Shown: piece by piece, positions 23,730 to 23,988 of the stretch | Layout of the letters: every line of letters begins with the position of its first letter | How positions within the stretch are numbered: position 1 is the first letter of the stretch | Source: SIG455 sp045659025 | Lineage (GTDB): Bacteria > Bacillota > Clostridia > UMGS1810 | DNA length: 23,988 nt | Direction of reading: 5' to 3' | Assembly (NCBI GenBank): GCA_045659025.1 | Contig: JAZOWA010000027.1 | Location: forward strand, 1-23,988 | The notes under the pieces: generated by a model | What the model was told of the DNA's origin: nothing | Databases searched by the model: none | Seen by the model: the letters and a program-made list of their open reading frames with translations, nothing else | Made by a program: the position numbers and the translations under genes

Positions 23730-23942
23730 TCACAGTTCAAAACTCTCGGGCGAGAACTTATCCGCCTTGAGCCGTGGCTTTCTGCGGGGGTTCTTCTTCT
23801 GCGGATCATATCTGAACTTTTTGCAAACGCTGTCTTTATCTACTATTCCTGCCTTTGAACACACCATATCGTTGGTTGCGGCAAGAGGGGCAGAGTAGGC
23901 ACAAAAGAAGCATTTGGGATTTTCGCATTCTCTGTAAAACAC
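23730..23942 (-). CDS. Small five-cysteine protein of unknown function
   Basis: This 70-residue protein is not one I can name. It has Cys6, Cys11, Cys14, Cys28 and Cys40 in the pattern CX4CX2CX13CX11C, with KCFFCAY, DMVCSKAGIVD and CKKFRYDP as the notable segments, then a basic tail (KKNPRRKPRLKADK). This looks like a metal-binding (zinc or Fe-S) small protein; the basic tail could contact nucleic acid. The start is a GTG at 23942, chosen because GAGGTGG lies about 5 bases upstream (23946-23953) and the adjacent ATG is out of frame. It ends 12 bases from a shared terminator. Small proteins of this appearance are, from memory, common in Clostridia. Its promoter is probably partly beyond the window. 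Confidence 0.75.
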   Translation of the reverse strand: MFYRECENPKCFFCAYSAPLAATNDMVCSKAGIVDKDSVCKKFRYDPQKKNPRRKPRLKADKFSPESFEL

Positions 23943-23988
23943 ATTACCACCTCAATCAAAACTAACTTTATTTAGATACTACCACACA

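Overview
The window looks like chromosomal housekeeping sequence from a low-to-moderate GC Firmicute of class Clostridia, plausibly an Oscillospirales/Ruminococcus-like gut anaerobe. The basis is the clustered arginine genes in the order argJ-argB-argD-argF, an oxygen-independent HemZ-type radical SAM enzyme, an FMN riboswitch in front of the ECF riboflavin transporter ribU, a SleB-type cortex hydrolase (suggesting a spore-former), strong AGGAGG ribosome binding sites, and TTGACA/TATAAT promoters often carrying an extended -10 TGn. The taxon is an inference. I saw no tRNA, rRNA, CRISPR array, insertion sequence or prophage.

Layout. (1) 2-4159, + strand: the 3' part of an arginine biosynthesis operon, argJ (5' end cut off by the window), argB, argD, argF, closed by a terminator at 4177-4212. 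(2) 4236-13750, + strand: one tightly packed six-gene transcription unit behind an excellent promoter: recJ, a bifunctional (p)ppGpp synthetase/hydrolase rel, a metallo-beta-lactamase-fold hydrolase, hemZ, a SbcD/YhaO-like phosphoesterase without its ATPase partner, and recG. It ends in a perfect 15-bp terminator stem. (3) 13764-16638, - strand: a ZIP metal transporter behind a cytoplasmic beta-lactamase-family serine hydrolase, preceded by an unrecognised 272-residue protein with 20 cysteines that has a SigK-like promoter. (4) 16739-18345, + strand: FMN riboswitch and ribU, then an AT-rich DUF998-like membrane protein. (5) 18473-21184, - strand: an ATP-type (group III signature) 6-phosphofructokinase followed by an AbgT-family transporter. 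The transporter has a TTG start, and its ribosome binding site lies inside a large inverted repeat. (6) 21380-23718, + strand: a secreted SleB-like cell-wall hydrolase, then a CNNM/CorC-type CBS-domain membrane protein with a long, possibly attenuated leader. (7) 23730-23942, - strand: a small five-cysteine protein.

How it fits together. The arginine genes carry acetylglutamate through to citrulline, with ArgJ recycling the acetyl group. The recJ-recG unit joins DNA-repair enzymes with the stringent-response enzyme. The riboswitch ties riboflavin import to FMN level by transcription termination, and the alternative base pairing can be read directly. I found no clear new multi-gene system. The best unexplained items are the cysteine-rich protein, the leader ahead of the CNNM gene, the inverted repeat over the abgT start, and the possible RNA structure between pfkA and sleB.
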